Assembly (NCBI RefSeq): GCF_004916975.1
Contig: NZ_STGQ01000002.1
Span: 1,006,079 to 1,070,078, forward strand
Source: Paenibacillus dokdonensis
GTDB taxonomy: Bacteria; Bacillota; Bacilli; Paenibacillales; Paenibacillaceae
Length of the DNA stretch: 64,000 nucleotides
Reading direction: 5' to 3'
In this document: positions 8,164 to 15,458 of the stretch, one piece after another
Position numbering within the stretch: position 1 is the first letter of the stretch
Layout: every line of letters starts with the position of its first letter
The notes under the pieces: model-generated
Databases searched by the model: none
Told to the model about the DNA's origin: nothing
What the model saw: only the letters and a program-made list of their open reading frames with translations
Position numbers and translations under genes: made by a program

Positions 8164-8229
8164 TTTACAAATATTAGAAAAACACCTAAACTATGTGTAA
8201 GCGCTTAAGTTAAAGCGCTTTAACTTAAG
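8164..8229 (+). promoter_or_regulatory. Orphan promoter with a 26-bp perfect palindromic operator
   Basis: TTTACA (8164-8169) and TAAACT (8187-8192) are 17 bases apart. A perfect 26-bp palindrome fills 8204-8229, centred near +18, the classic place for a LacI-family repressor site. Its core AAGTTAAAGCGCTTTAACTT (8207-8226) matches 18 of 20 bases at 54681-54700, in front of the sugar importer. A wider AAACACC/GGTGTTT inverted repeat (8180-8186, 8232-8238) encloses it. No sugar gene follows; downstream are only two micro-ORFs and then the mraY-like gene on the other strand. Confidence 0.7.
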
Positions 8230-8317
8230 GGGGTGTTTGCACCGGAAAATAGTGAATAGCCATAGTGGATTTTTTCCTTAGACGCTGTACTGCGTAATCC
8301 TGCTTGAAGGTTATGTC

Positions 8318-8362
8318 ATGAATTTTAAACCATTTGAACCTAAAAGGAGCGTAAGTTTATGA
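8318..8362 (+). CDS. Possible 14-codon micro-ORF or leader peptide
   Basis: ATG 8318 with GAAGG 7 bases upstream encodes MNFKPFEPKRSVSL. Its stop overlaps the next start in an ATGA junction. It lies downstream of the palindromic operator. It may be a leader, a small peptide or chance; no homologue is recognised. Confidence 0.25.
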   Translation: MNFKPFEPKRSVSL

Positions 8363-8415
8363 GAAAAAACAGGAAATTTTCTTTTTTTATAAACATGAGA
8401 GAATGCAAAATTTGA
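8359..8415 (+). CDS. Possible 18-codon micro-ORF, perhaps a gene remnant
   Basis: A strong AAAAGGAG lies 9 bases before ATG 8359. The peptide MRKNRKFSFFINMRECKI looks like the basic start of a signal peptide that stops early. Together with the LacI-type operator upstream, it may be what is left of a deleted sugar-binding-protein gene, or a leader peptide. The rest of 8230-8487 holds nothing else recognised. Confidence 0.3.
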   Translation: MRKNRKFSFFINMRECKI

Positions 8416-8487
8416 GGCTTCGGATTTCCAATACCGTAAGCTAAATCTGGAATTACATCGATTTATGTATGTCCGCGGGGTGAGATG

Positions 8488-9438
8488 CTACATGAGATAC
8501 TTCCAGATCAGCCAGGAGATAAGTACGGATAACCAAGAAATAAAGCCAAATACCATGACGATTTTGTTCTCGTTCCAGCCGTATTTCAGACTGAAGTGAA
8601 AATGGATCGGGGCCATCCGGAACAGCCGCAGCTTGGTCCGCTTGTAGTACCACACCTGCAAGATGACCGACAGCTGTTCTGCGAGATACACGAAAAAGAG
8701 GATTGGAATCAGGATCTCAACCTTCTCAATTACAGCCAAAAAGGATAGGGAGCCTCCAATGGCCAGCGACCCGGTATCACCCATAAAGGCTCTTGCCGGA
8801 TAAATATTGTAGAGGAAAAGTCCGAGCAGACAGCCGATCATCACGAGTGAGAAGGTCTGCACTTCCGGTTTGTCCGATATCATGAAAAAGAAAAAATAAG
8901 TGGGTATCGCCACGTTGATCAACAGACCATCCAGACCATCCGTAAAATTGATGGCATTCGCGGATCCCACGACGAATAGCAGCATAATTGCTACATACAC
9001 ATAAACAGGCAGATGCAGCTGGAATCCTTGGAACAACGCAATATCACTTGTCAGACCGAAGGAGTGCAGCAGCATGTACAGAATCGCGCCCGTAAAAACG
9101 AATTGGAGCACCAGCTTCATGCGACCGGAGATGCCGGAAGGATCCTGCCAAGCGGCCTTTTTGAAATCATCAAGAAAACCAATCGAGCTGAACAAAATAA
9201 ACGTAGCACCAAGCAGCACCATCAAAGGAACGGGACGAAACTGTAATGAAGTCGCGACACCAATGATTAAAATAAGTCCTGCCATCAGCGGAGTTCCGCG
9301 TTTGGCCTGATGGTCCGCCGGAAGCTCCGCGCGGATAGGCTGTGTTAGCCTCAGTCTTCGCAGCATCCAGATAAGAACCGGCATGAACACGGCAACGAGC
9401 AAAAAGGATAAACCGGACATAGCCATAATTCCAAACAT
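8488..9438 (-). CDS. MraY-family phospho-N-acetylmuramoyl-pentapeptide transferase paralogue
   Basis: 316-residue polytopic membrane enzyme. MraY motifs appear in order: ADHQAKRGTPLMAG (~41-54), FLDDFKK with the metal-associated Asp90-Asp91, NAINFTDGLDGL (161-172) and FMGDTGSLAIGG (219-229). The late loop MAPIHFHFSLKYGWNE corresponds to the MraY His-triad loop, but the middle His is Phe280. MraY moves phospho-MurNAc-pentapeptide from UDP to undecaprenyl phosphate to make lipid I. This copy stands alone, away from any division/cell-wall cluster, so it is probably a second copy or a specialised paralogue. ATG 9438 has AAGGGTG about 8 bases upstream; a TTGTCC-16-TATATT promoter may lie at 9495-9522. 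Confidence 0.88.
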   Translation of the reverse strand: MFGIMAMSGLSFLLVAVFMPVLIWMLRRLRLTQPIRAELPADHQAKRGTPLMAGLILIIGVATSLQFRPVPLMVLLGATFILFSSIGFLDDFKKAAWQDPSGISGRMKLVLQFVFTGAILYMLLHSFGLTSDIALFQGFQLHLPVYVYVAIMLLFVVGSANAINFTDGLDGLLINVAIPTYFFFFMISDKPEVQTFSLVMIGCLLGLFLYNIYPARAFMGDTGSLAIGGSLSFLAVIEKVEILIPILFFVYLAEQLSVILQVWYYKRTKLRLFRMAPIHFHFSLKYGWNENKIVMVFGFISWLSVLISWLIWKYLM

Positions 9439-9608
9439 GTGATAAACACCCTTTTTTAGATATTGGAATGAGCGGGAGGAATAAAAATATCCTTAATATA
9501 TTTAATTCGGCATTCTGGACAATCATTCCTTTCATAACCAAAAAAGGGAAATTTAAATCGGGTAAATGCCTGCACACGCGATATTAAACCACAAATAAAA
9601 AAATCTGT

Positions 9609-10178
9609 CTACTCGTCGATGACGGTAAACAGGCTGGCGATTCCCTTTTGCACATAATCATGACTTGCGAGAGGTTCCTGAACATCTGGTTCCCAAATCT
9701 TCGGTGAATCGGTCAGGGAGGAAAGCTTCTTGCCATACCATTCTTCGAGCTGGCTCCGCTCAGCCGTATACGTCCGATCATCGAACTTAAACCGGATTTG
9801 CTCCAGATTGTCGACCAGCGCAAAGGCGGCAGTGGCGTTGTAAATGAGCGAGCGCTCAAGTCTTTCCGTGTTCAGACCGGCCGTTTCGGCATGATAGAGA
9901 ATGTCTGCGGTCAGGCTGTCCGGGTGCAGCTCCATCGTGCATCGGATCTCATTTAATGGCAGGGTGTGCATAAGATTGGACAAGTTCGAGGAGTTGCCCA
10001 TGTATTGGCTCTGATATTTCATTATACTTTGCAAATCATGCGTCAGCGGACTTTGCTGCTCGGCTGCGTATACCTGCTTGTTACGGTCCCACTGGGGCAG
10101 TGCAATCCCCTGAACAGCGGTAAAAAGCAGAATGCCAACCACTGCAAGAAGCAGAATGGTTTTATTTTTAGTCCACAT
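9609..10178 (-). CDS. Exported DUF4825-like protein
   Basis: 189 residues with an N-terminal signal or anchor helix (TILLLAVVGILLFTAVQGIAL), then a soluble extracytoplasmic part with no Cys pair. The C-terminal half (ALVDNLEQIRFKFDDRTYTAERSQLEEWYGK) resembles DUF4825, a domain found in anti-sigma-like and BlaR-associated exported proteins; this is from memory. ATG 10178 is chosen because AGGTGGG is about 5 bases upstream; GTG 10187 is possible. It overlaps the end of the membrane-protein gene and is third in the padR operon. Confidence 0.65.
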   Translation of the reverse strand: MWTKNKTILLLAVVGILLFTAVQGIALPQWDRNKQVYAAEQQSPLTHDLQSIMKYQSQYMGNSSNLSNLMHTLPLNEIRCTMELHPDSLTADILYHAETAGLNTERLERSLIYNATAAFALVDNLEQIRFKFDDRTYTAERSQLEEWYGKKLSSLTDSPKIWEPDVQEPLASHDYVQKGIASLFTVIDE

Positions 10179-10848
10179 GGCACCCACCTGCCTCGTATTT
10201 CATTTTGAATCGGAGAGATGCATTGAAGAGCAGCGGAATGACAATCGTGACAAGCGGCCAGGCATAGTTCGCTGCAAGAACGCCAAATTGGTAGGGACCC
10301 GAAATATGAACCGGTCTGCCGAACCAGATATTGCTGCCCATATGGAGTGCTGTCGTGGACATCGTCACAGCCAGAACGAAAATGCCCCAAATGATCCATA
10401 CCAGCTTCCGGCTGTGATCCGCTGCGGTACTATCGAACTTTACAGTCCGTTGCTGGGCTGAAGCCGCGGAACCGCGAACAATCAGGTAGATCATCCCCAG
10501 GATGACCGCAATAAGCGGCAGCAGCAGACTAAGATTCTCTGCAACACGGAAGAGCCGCATCGGAATGGTGGCAATCCAGGCGATCAGGCAGTACATTAAG
10601 GCCGTCTGCAGCATGGCGGTCCGGTATTTTACAACGTCATAGGAAGACTGTTCCTCAATTAATCCCTCAACGCTCGTCATATTGGCCCGGGCTACTTCCA
10701 AGGCCTGATTGTATGTCATGCCTTCAGCGGTCAGATCCGTAACCCTGGCCTCCAGATTGCTCAGGATTTCATCCTTTAACTCCCGGACCTGGCGAGTAGG
10801 CTTATATCCCGCAAATAATCTCTCCACATGCTCCTGCAATGGATTCAA
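10168..10848 (-). CDS. Permease-prefix-domain-1 membrane protein
   Basis: 226 residues. The N-terminal ~75 residues (HVERLFAGYKPTRQVRELKDEILSNL...) form the helical 'permease prefix domain 1' usually fused to, or encoded beside, PadR-controlled membrane proteins. About five membrane helices follow from residue ~80. Start is TTG 10848, which overlaps the padR stop, with GGGGAGGG about 6 bases upstream, so translation is coupled. It is probably the PadR-regulated output of the operon; transport substrate, if any, is unknown. Confidence 0.75.
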   Translation of the reverse strand: MNPLQEHVERLFAGYKPTRQVRELKDEILSNLEARVTDLTAEGMTYNQALEVARANMTSVEGLIEEQSSYDVVKYRTAMLQTALMYCLIAWIATIPMRLFRVAENLSLLLPLIAVILGMIYLIVRGSAASAQQRTVKFDSTAADHSRKLVWIIWGIFVLAVTMSTTALHMGSNIWFGRPVHISGPYQFGVLAANYAWPLVTIVIPLLFNASLRFKMKYEAGGCHVD

Positions 10849-11195
10849 TTCAATCCCTCCCCGGATTCAATCAGCTGATCAATCAGCCTTTTTGCTGTTT
10901 TCCAAGCTTCCACGTTGTGGTGGTAGGATGTTGTCCCTTCAGGTGTAACCGTATAATATTTCCGGCGCCCTCCTTGGCTCTCGTCTCCCCAGTAGGATGT
11001 GATATACCCCTGGGATTCCAGCCTCTTCAGACTGGTATAGAGTGAAGGCTCCTTGAGCTCGTACTGGCCTTGGCTGTATTTGGATATCGATTTGATAATT
11101 TTATATCCGTAGTTGTCTCCTTCGCACAGGATGCGGAGAATGATCGTGTCAATATTACCGCGGATCAGGTCACTGCTGATGCTGCTTGCTCCCAC
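10845..11195 (-). CDS. PadR-family transcriptional repressor
   Basis: 116 residues with the PadR winged helix: LIRGNIDTIILRILCEGDNYGYKIIKSI, then LKEPSLYTSLKRLESQGYI (recognition helix) and GGRRKYYTVTPEG (wing), followed by a short C-terminal dimerisation helix, as in PadR subfamily 2. GTG 11195 is chosen because GAGGTG is about 7 bases upstream; an ATG two codons earlier would be too close to it. It is the first gene of a three-gene operon and probably represses its own promoter through the inverted repeat at 11223. Confidence 0.88.
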   Translation of the reverse strand: MGASSISSDLIRGNIDTIILRILCEGDNYGYKIIKSISKYSQGQYELKEPSLYTSLKRLESQGYITSYWGDESQGGRRKYYTVTPEGTTSYHHNVEAWKTAKRLIDQLIESGEGLN

Positions 11196-11222
11196 TTGCA
11201 TTCACCTCGTGAATGTAATGTA

Positions 11223-11240
11223 ACACATATTACTATGTGT
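11223..11240. promoter_or_regulatory. Probable PadR operator
   Basis: ACACATA and TATGTGT form a perfect 7-bp inverted repeat around TTAC, about 28 bases upstream of the padR start. AATGTAA direct repeats flank it. The position suits autoregulation; the assignment is inferred from location and symmetry. Confidence 0.5.
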
Positions 11241-11370
11241 GACAATGTAATAAATAAAATGAAAAGATATGGTGCTGCTGCAGTTATTTTTTAATTTACA
11301 GACTTTATATTTTAAGCTAAGTTGGACTTTGAACATGCGGCACTAAAACGCGTGGGAGGGATGTCACGAG

Positions 11371-12039
11371 ATGAACATTTTAATTATCGAAGACGATGCC
11401 AGCATACAGATGCTGCTCAAGCTGAGCCTTGAAGTAGAGGGGTTTCATCCTATAACCGTCGGGAGCGTGGCGGCAGGATTAACAGAGCTTGCGTTTGGGC
11501 AGACGGATCTGATTCTGCTCGATCTGATGCTTCCGGACCGCTCCGGTTTCGAATTACTGCAAATCCTGCAGCAGCAATACCGAAGCATACCTGTTATTGT
11601 GCTAACCGCAAAAAATGAGATGAACGATAAAATTCTCGGCTTCCAGCTGGGCGCTGATGATTATTTGACCAAACCGTTTGAGACCCGGGAGCTCGTCGAG
11701 CGCATCAAGGCCGTTATGCGGAGAACCAGGGCTGCGACGGCTTCACCTGAAACCATTCAGATCGGATGTATCGAAATAGATCACCGGGAGCGGTCCTTCC
11801 GCATTGACGGCAAGCCACTGAAGACGACGAGCAAGGAGTTTGATTTCTTGTGGCTGCTCTGCACAAATCCGAAGAAGGTATTCACGAGAGAGCAGCTTCT
11901 GGATCAAGTATGGGGTTATGAATATTACGGTCACACCCGTTCCGTCGACATGATGGTCAACCGGCTAAGAGAGAAAATGAAGCCTTACGATCATCTGGTT
12001 GCCACCGTCCACGGCACAGGCTACAAGCTGGAGGTATAA
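11371..12039 (+). CDS. OmpR-family response regulator
   Basis: 222 residues. The receiver domain (1-~115) has the acidic pair Asp8-Asp9, phosphoacceptor Asp51 in LILLDLMLPDRSG, and the switch Lys in DDYLTKPF. The C-terminal winged helix (~125-222) ends in RSVDMMVNRLREKM and TVHGTGYKLEV. The partner kinase begins 2 bases after the stop. Placement upstream of a transporter operon on the same strand suggests that it controls that transporter. Confidence 0.93.
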   Translation: MNILIIEDDASIQMLLKLSLEVEGFHPITVGSVAAGLTELAFGQTDLILLDLMLPDRSGFELLQILQQQYRSIPVIVLTAKNEMNDKILGFQLGADDYLTKPFETRELVERIKAVMRRTRAATASPETIQIGCIEIDHRERSFRIDGKPLKTTSKEFDFLWLLCTNPKKVFTREQLLDQVWGYEYYGHTRSVDMMVNRLREKMKPYDHLVATVHGTGYKLEV

Positions 12040-12041
12040 GG

Positions 12042-13475
12042 ATGGGGCTGCGCAATAAGATGTTTATCCAGCATGCCGTGACGATTATTATGCTGCTGGC
12101 AGCGATGTACTTCATTGTCAATTATACGCTGAACAAGAGTATGATCGAGCGGGATACGCAGACGCTCAGCCAATATTTTGCTCTGCATCGCATCGAGGCT
12201 CTAAAGATTGTCAGCGACAAAAAAATCAGCATGAACCAGCTGTTCTCGGGGACCTATGCACCTTTTATCGCTTCGCATTTATCTGCCAACAGCAACTTTC
12301 AGGTGCAGCTCTTTGCTCCGGATGAAACGATCGTCGGAAGCAGCAGCGATAAGGAGAACCTTCTGAAGCGGGATGACATCAAGGCTGCGCTCCAAGGCCA
12401 AAGTGCCACCGTCATTACGGAAAAAGAGGGCACGCAGTTCCTGACGTATTCCGCTCCTTTCTGGTATGAAGGCAAGATTGTGGGGGGATTCCGATACCTG
12501 CTGGATTTGAGCCCCAACGTGGAGACCCTGAGACAGATGCGCACATGGTTTGTTGGTGCTGCAGCAGGCTGCCTGGTGCTGTCCTTACTGGCGAGCTACT
12601 CCTTCGCCTCATTTCTGATGAAGCCATTGCATGCGCTGCAGCGTGCGCTAAAGCGCGTTTCAATCGGGGATTTCAGCAGTACAATCGAGGTGAATACCAA
12701 GGATGAAATCGGCGAACTGGCCAAGGATTTCAACCATATGTCGAATGCGCTTCAGCATCACATTGAGCTGCTGCATTACGAGCAGGGCAAGCAGAAGGCT
12801 TTCTATGACAATATCACACATGAATTTAAAACGCCGCTGACATCGGTCATCGGTTTTTCGGAGCTTATATCCAAAATGCAGCGGATGGAAGATGTTCAGG
12901 AATGCAATCATTATATCCGCAAAGAAAGCACGCGACTGCTGAACATGGTCGAGGAGCTCCTGCAAACTTCGCTTAAGGGTGATGAGGCTTGGCGCATCCG
13001 GCCGGAGAAGGTGGATCTGGGCGCCCTTATCACGGACAGCCTGAGGATTCTGAAGCCTACGCTTGCAAAATCCATGATTTCGACGACGGTAAAAGGATCG
13101 CATTTCGAGGTATATCTGGATCCGAAACGGGCGCAGCAGGTATTGTTCAATATTATCGATAATGCAATACGGCATAGCGAGTGCACGCATCTGCATATTG
13201 AGCTGAAGGAGAAGGAGGGACGGGGAACTGTCAAAATTGCCGATAACGGAAGGGGAATTCCGGAGCAGGACCTATCCAGAATATTTCTTCCCCCGGAGGA
13301 AAAGCAGGACCGCGTTATCTCGCAGGAATCGCATGGCCTCGGATTGCCGCTGTGCAAGCAGCTGATGGAGCTTCAGGGAGGGGAAGTTTCGCTTGTCAGC
13401 CGCCCGGGCAAGGGGACAGAAGTGCAGCTTGTTTTCAGTAAGGAAATGCCGATGAAAGCGCTGTTACAAAACTGA
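12042..13475 (+). CDS. HAMP-containing sensor histidine kinase
   Basis: 477 residues. An N-terminal helix (~12-30), an extracytoplasmic sensor region of ~135 residues, a second helix (~168-190) and a HAMP domain (~190-243) come first. The phosphorylated His260 is in NITHEFKTPLTS, and the ATPase domain has N (FNIIDNAIRH), G1 (IADNGRGIP) and G2 (SHGLGLPLCKQL) boxes. GGAGG is 8 bases before ATG 12042, inside the end of the regulator gene. The sensor domain suggests an external ligand, possibly presented by one of the membrane-anchored binding proteins downstream. Confidence 0.93.
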   Translation: MGLRNKMFIQHAVTIIMLLAAMYFIVNYTLNKSMIERDTQTLSQYFALHRIEALKIVSDKKISMNQLFSGTYAPFIASHLSANSNFQVQLFAPDETIVGSSSDKENLLKRDDIKAALQGQSATVITEKEGTQFLTYSAPFWYEGKIVGGFRYLLDLSPNVETLRQMRTWFVGAAAGCLVLSLLASYSFASFLMKPLHALQRALKRVSIGDFSSTIEVNTKDEIGELAKDFNHMSNALQHHIELLHYEQGKQKAFYDNITHEFKTPLTSVIGFSELISKMQRMEDVQECNHYIRKESTRLLNMVEELLQTSLKGDEAWRIRPEKVDLGALITDSLRILKPTLAKSMISTTVKGSHFEVYLDPKRAQQVLFNIIDNAIRHSECTHLHIELKEKEGRGTVKIADNGRGIPEQDLSRIFLPPEEKQDRVISQESHGLGLPLCKQLMELQGGEVSLVSRPGKGTEVQLVFSKEMPMKALLQN

Positions 13476-13518
13476 TACAAAGTTTCTATTTTTCTGAGAT
13501 AAAAGGAGGTTAAAGTGA

Positions 13519-14304
13519 ATGCCAGAGGAAAAGAAAGGGCTTTCATGGTTTCGCCTCATTTTGTTACAAGTCATCATTGGCTGTGTGCTGATCGGCATTT
13601 GCTCTTATACCTTCAGGATTCCGATGGATAAAGTCCGTACGTCTTCGCCCCAGCAGGATCAATCGGAACGATTCGCAGGTATTCCGATGCGGATCGATCT
13701 CACCTATCCCGGTCTTGGCAAGGTGATTCTGGATGATCCGAAGGAGCTGCTGAATCTGAAATCATCCTTTTCCAGTCTGCTAACGACAGGCAAAGAGGAA
13801 CAGATCACGAAGGAGCCGCGTCTGCTGCTTACGGGAAGTATTGCCTATCTGGACCAGGAGGATGTTCCGTTTCAGGTACAGACCAATGCTTTTCAATTCG
13901 GGCAGGTATCGGTCAATTCACTGAATGTGAGTGCAAATATCCGCAAGCTGCAAAGTACGCTGATCGATAAGGTGTTTACGGCATCCACCATTGGTATGGC
14001 GGTCCAAAAGCCGGAGAACGAAGTGTACTCCCTGCAGCAGGGTGTGATTACAGCCCTGTCCAAGGCAGATCGCAAAGCGCTGACGGTGCAGATTCTTACG
14101 GCAGCCCGCGTGATTGATTTCAGCCATTTCGAGGATTTGGCAGGGCAGCCGGATCGGCATTTTGTCATTTCGCTGACCACATCCGAAGAGGGGAAGAAGC
14201 ACTGGCTTCATATCGATCGGTTTAACAGCGCTTACATGGTGGTGTATGACTTGCTGGATGAGACGAACCAAAGAGCCTATTTCAAACTTAACGTTGCCTC
14301 ATGA
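13519..14304 (+). CDS. Membrane-anchored protein of unknown function (possibly DUF3919)
   Basis: 261 residues: a single N-terminal membrane helix (LILLQVIIGCVLIGICSYTF, ~14-33), then about 225 extracytoplasmic residues with no enzyme motif I recognise. The text MRIDLTYPGLGKVILDDPKELLNLKSSF is reminiscent of DUF3919, but this is a memory match only. AAGGAGG is about 9 bases before ATG 13519. It lies between a two-component system and the transporter genes, so it may be an accessory sensor or transporter component. Confidence 0.6.
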   Translation: MPEEKKGLSWFRLILLQVIIGCVLIGICSYTFRIPMDKVRTSSPQQDQSERFAGIPMRIDLTYPGLGKVILDDPKELLNLKSSFSSLLTTGKEEQITKEPRLLLTGSIAYLDQEDVPFQVQTNAFQFGQVSVNSLNVSANIRKLQSTLIDKVFTASTIGMAVQKPENEVYSLQQGVITALSKADRKALTVQILTAARVIDFSHFEDLAGQPDRHFVISLTTSEEGKKHWLHIDRFNSAYMVVYDLLDETNQRAYFKLNVAS

Positions 14305-14329
14305 TCATAATGAAGGGATGGTTTGAAGT

Positions 14330-15367
14330 ATGGCGGCTAGAAAGAAAAACAACGGCTCGATCATTATTTTGGCAGTGGTTATCGTTGTGTTGGTTGGAGG
14401 ATTTTTCTTATACAAATCAGGGGTTTTCGGCGGTAAAGACAAAGAGAAAATTACCGTGTATTCCATCTTCCAAGAGGAAGAGGCACGTAAGATTCTGGAT
14501 AAGTTCAAAGAAGAAACAGGCATCGACTATGATATTCTCCGGTTGCCAAGCGGCGAGGCTGTTTCCCGTGTGCAAAATGAAATGTTGAATCCCCAAGCGG
14601 ACTTTTTGATGGGCGGCCCTGCCGATTCCCATGAAGTGCTGAAAAAAGCAGGTGCCCTTGAGGCGTACAGTTCACCTAATGCTTCCGATATTCCAGACAA
14701 CATGAAAGACAAGGAAGGCTTTTGGACCGGGTTTTATTTGAATCCAATCGCTATCGGTGTCAATGAAGAACGCTGGAAAGAGAAATACGGCAGCGATCCT
14801 TATCCTGAAACATTCAAGGATTTGCTTGATCCGAAATTCAAGGGCGAGATCGGCATGTCCGACCCTGCAACCTCAGGAACGGCATACACGGCTGTCGCTT
14901 CTCTTGCTCAGGTATGGGGTGAGGATGAAATGCTGAACTATATGAAGCAGCTCCTGCCTAACCTGAAAGAAAGACCAAAATCCGGTATCGAGCCGATCCA
15001 AAAGGCTGCCAAAGGCGAGTACACCATCGGTGTGACATTCCTCGGCGACCAGCTCAAAATTAAAAATCAAGGCAATCCGATTCACAGCATCGTTCCGGAA
15101 GCGGCCGGCTATGAAATCGGCGGCCTGTCCATTGTAAAAGGCGGACCAAACACGAAAGCAGCGAAAAAGCTGATGGATTACATGCTGACGAATACACCTG
15201 GCGAAATCTATACGCAATCCGCGTATGCGGTTTCCGTGAAGCCTTCTGTACCTATTCCACAAGGCGGCATCGATATCAAATCGACCAAGTACAATTCTGC
15301 ATATGATCTGTGGAAAGCAGCGGATCAGCGCAAAGATTTGCAAGGTGCTTTGAAAGGTTTGAGATAA
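14330..15367 (+). CDS. AfuA/FbpA-type extracellular binding protein, membrane anchored
   Basis: 345 residues. The N-terminus is a transmembrane helix (SIIILAVVIVVLVGGFFLY) with no lipobox Cys, so the protein is anchored by the helix rather than lipid. The rest is a class II binding fold: ITVYSIFQEEEARKILDKF, GGPADSHEVLKKAG, GFWTGFYLNPIAIGVNE, DPATSGTAY and TFLGDQL. Relatives bind ferric iron, sugar phosphates (AfuA), phosphoglycerate (PgtC) or aminoethylphosphonate. The Tyr-Tyr pair of iron-binding FbpA is not evident, so the ligand is open and may be a phosphorylated compound. It precedes its permease and ATPase in one operon. Confidence 0.85.
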   Translation: MAARKKNNGSIIILAVVIVVLVGGFFLYKSGVFGGKDKEKITVYSIFQEEEARKILDKFKEETGIDYDILRLPSGEAVSRVQNEMLNPQADFLMGGPADSHEVLKKAGALEAYSSPNASDIPDNMKDKEGFWTGFYLNPIAIGVNEERWKEKYGSDPYPETFKDLLDPKFKGEIGMSDPATSGTAYTAVASLAQVWGEDEMLNYMKQLLPNLKERPKSGIEPIQKAAKGEYTIGVTFLGDQLKIKNQGNPIHSIVPEAAGYEIGGLSIVKGGPNTKAAKKLMDYMLTNTPGEIYTQSAYAVSVKPSVPIPQGGIDIKSTKYNSAYDLWKAADQRKDLQGALKGLR

Positions 15368-15458
15368 TCGATAGCCGAAAAGGGGCATTGCGGGCAGCCT
15401 TAGCGCTAACCGTACTGCCCTTTCATGGATAGACAGAAGAAAGGTGGAGTCGCCCCCT

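Noticed and set aside
14330-15367. Ferric-iron-binding protein call
   Set aside because: The tandem Tyr pair typical of FbpA is not seen and no Fur box precedes the operon, so iron is not claimed.
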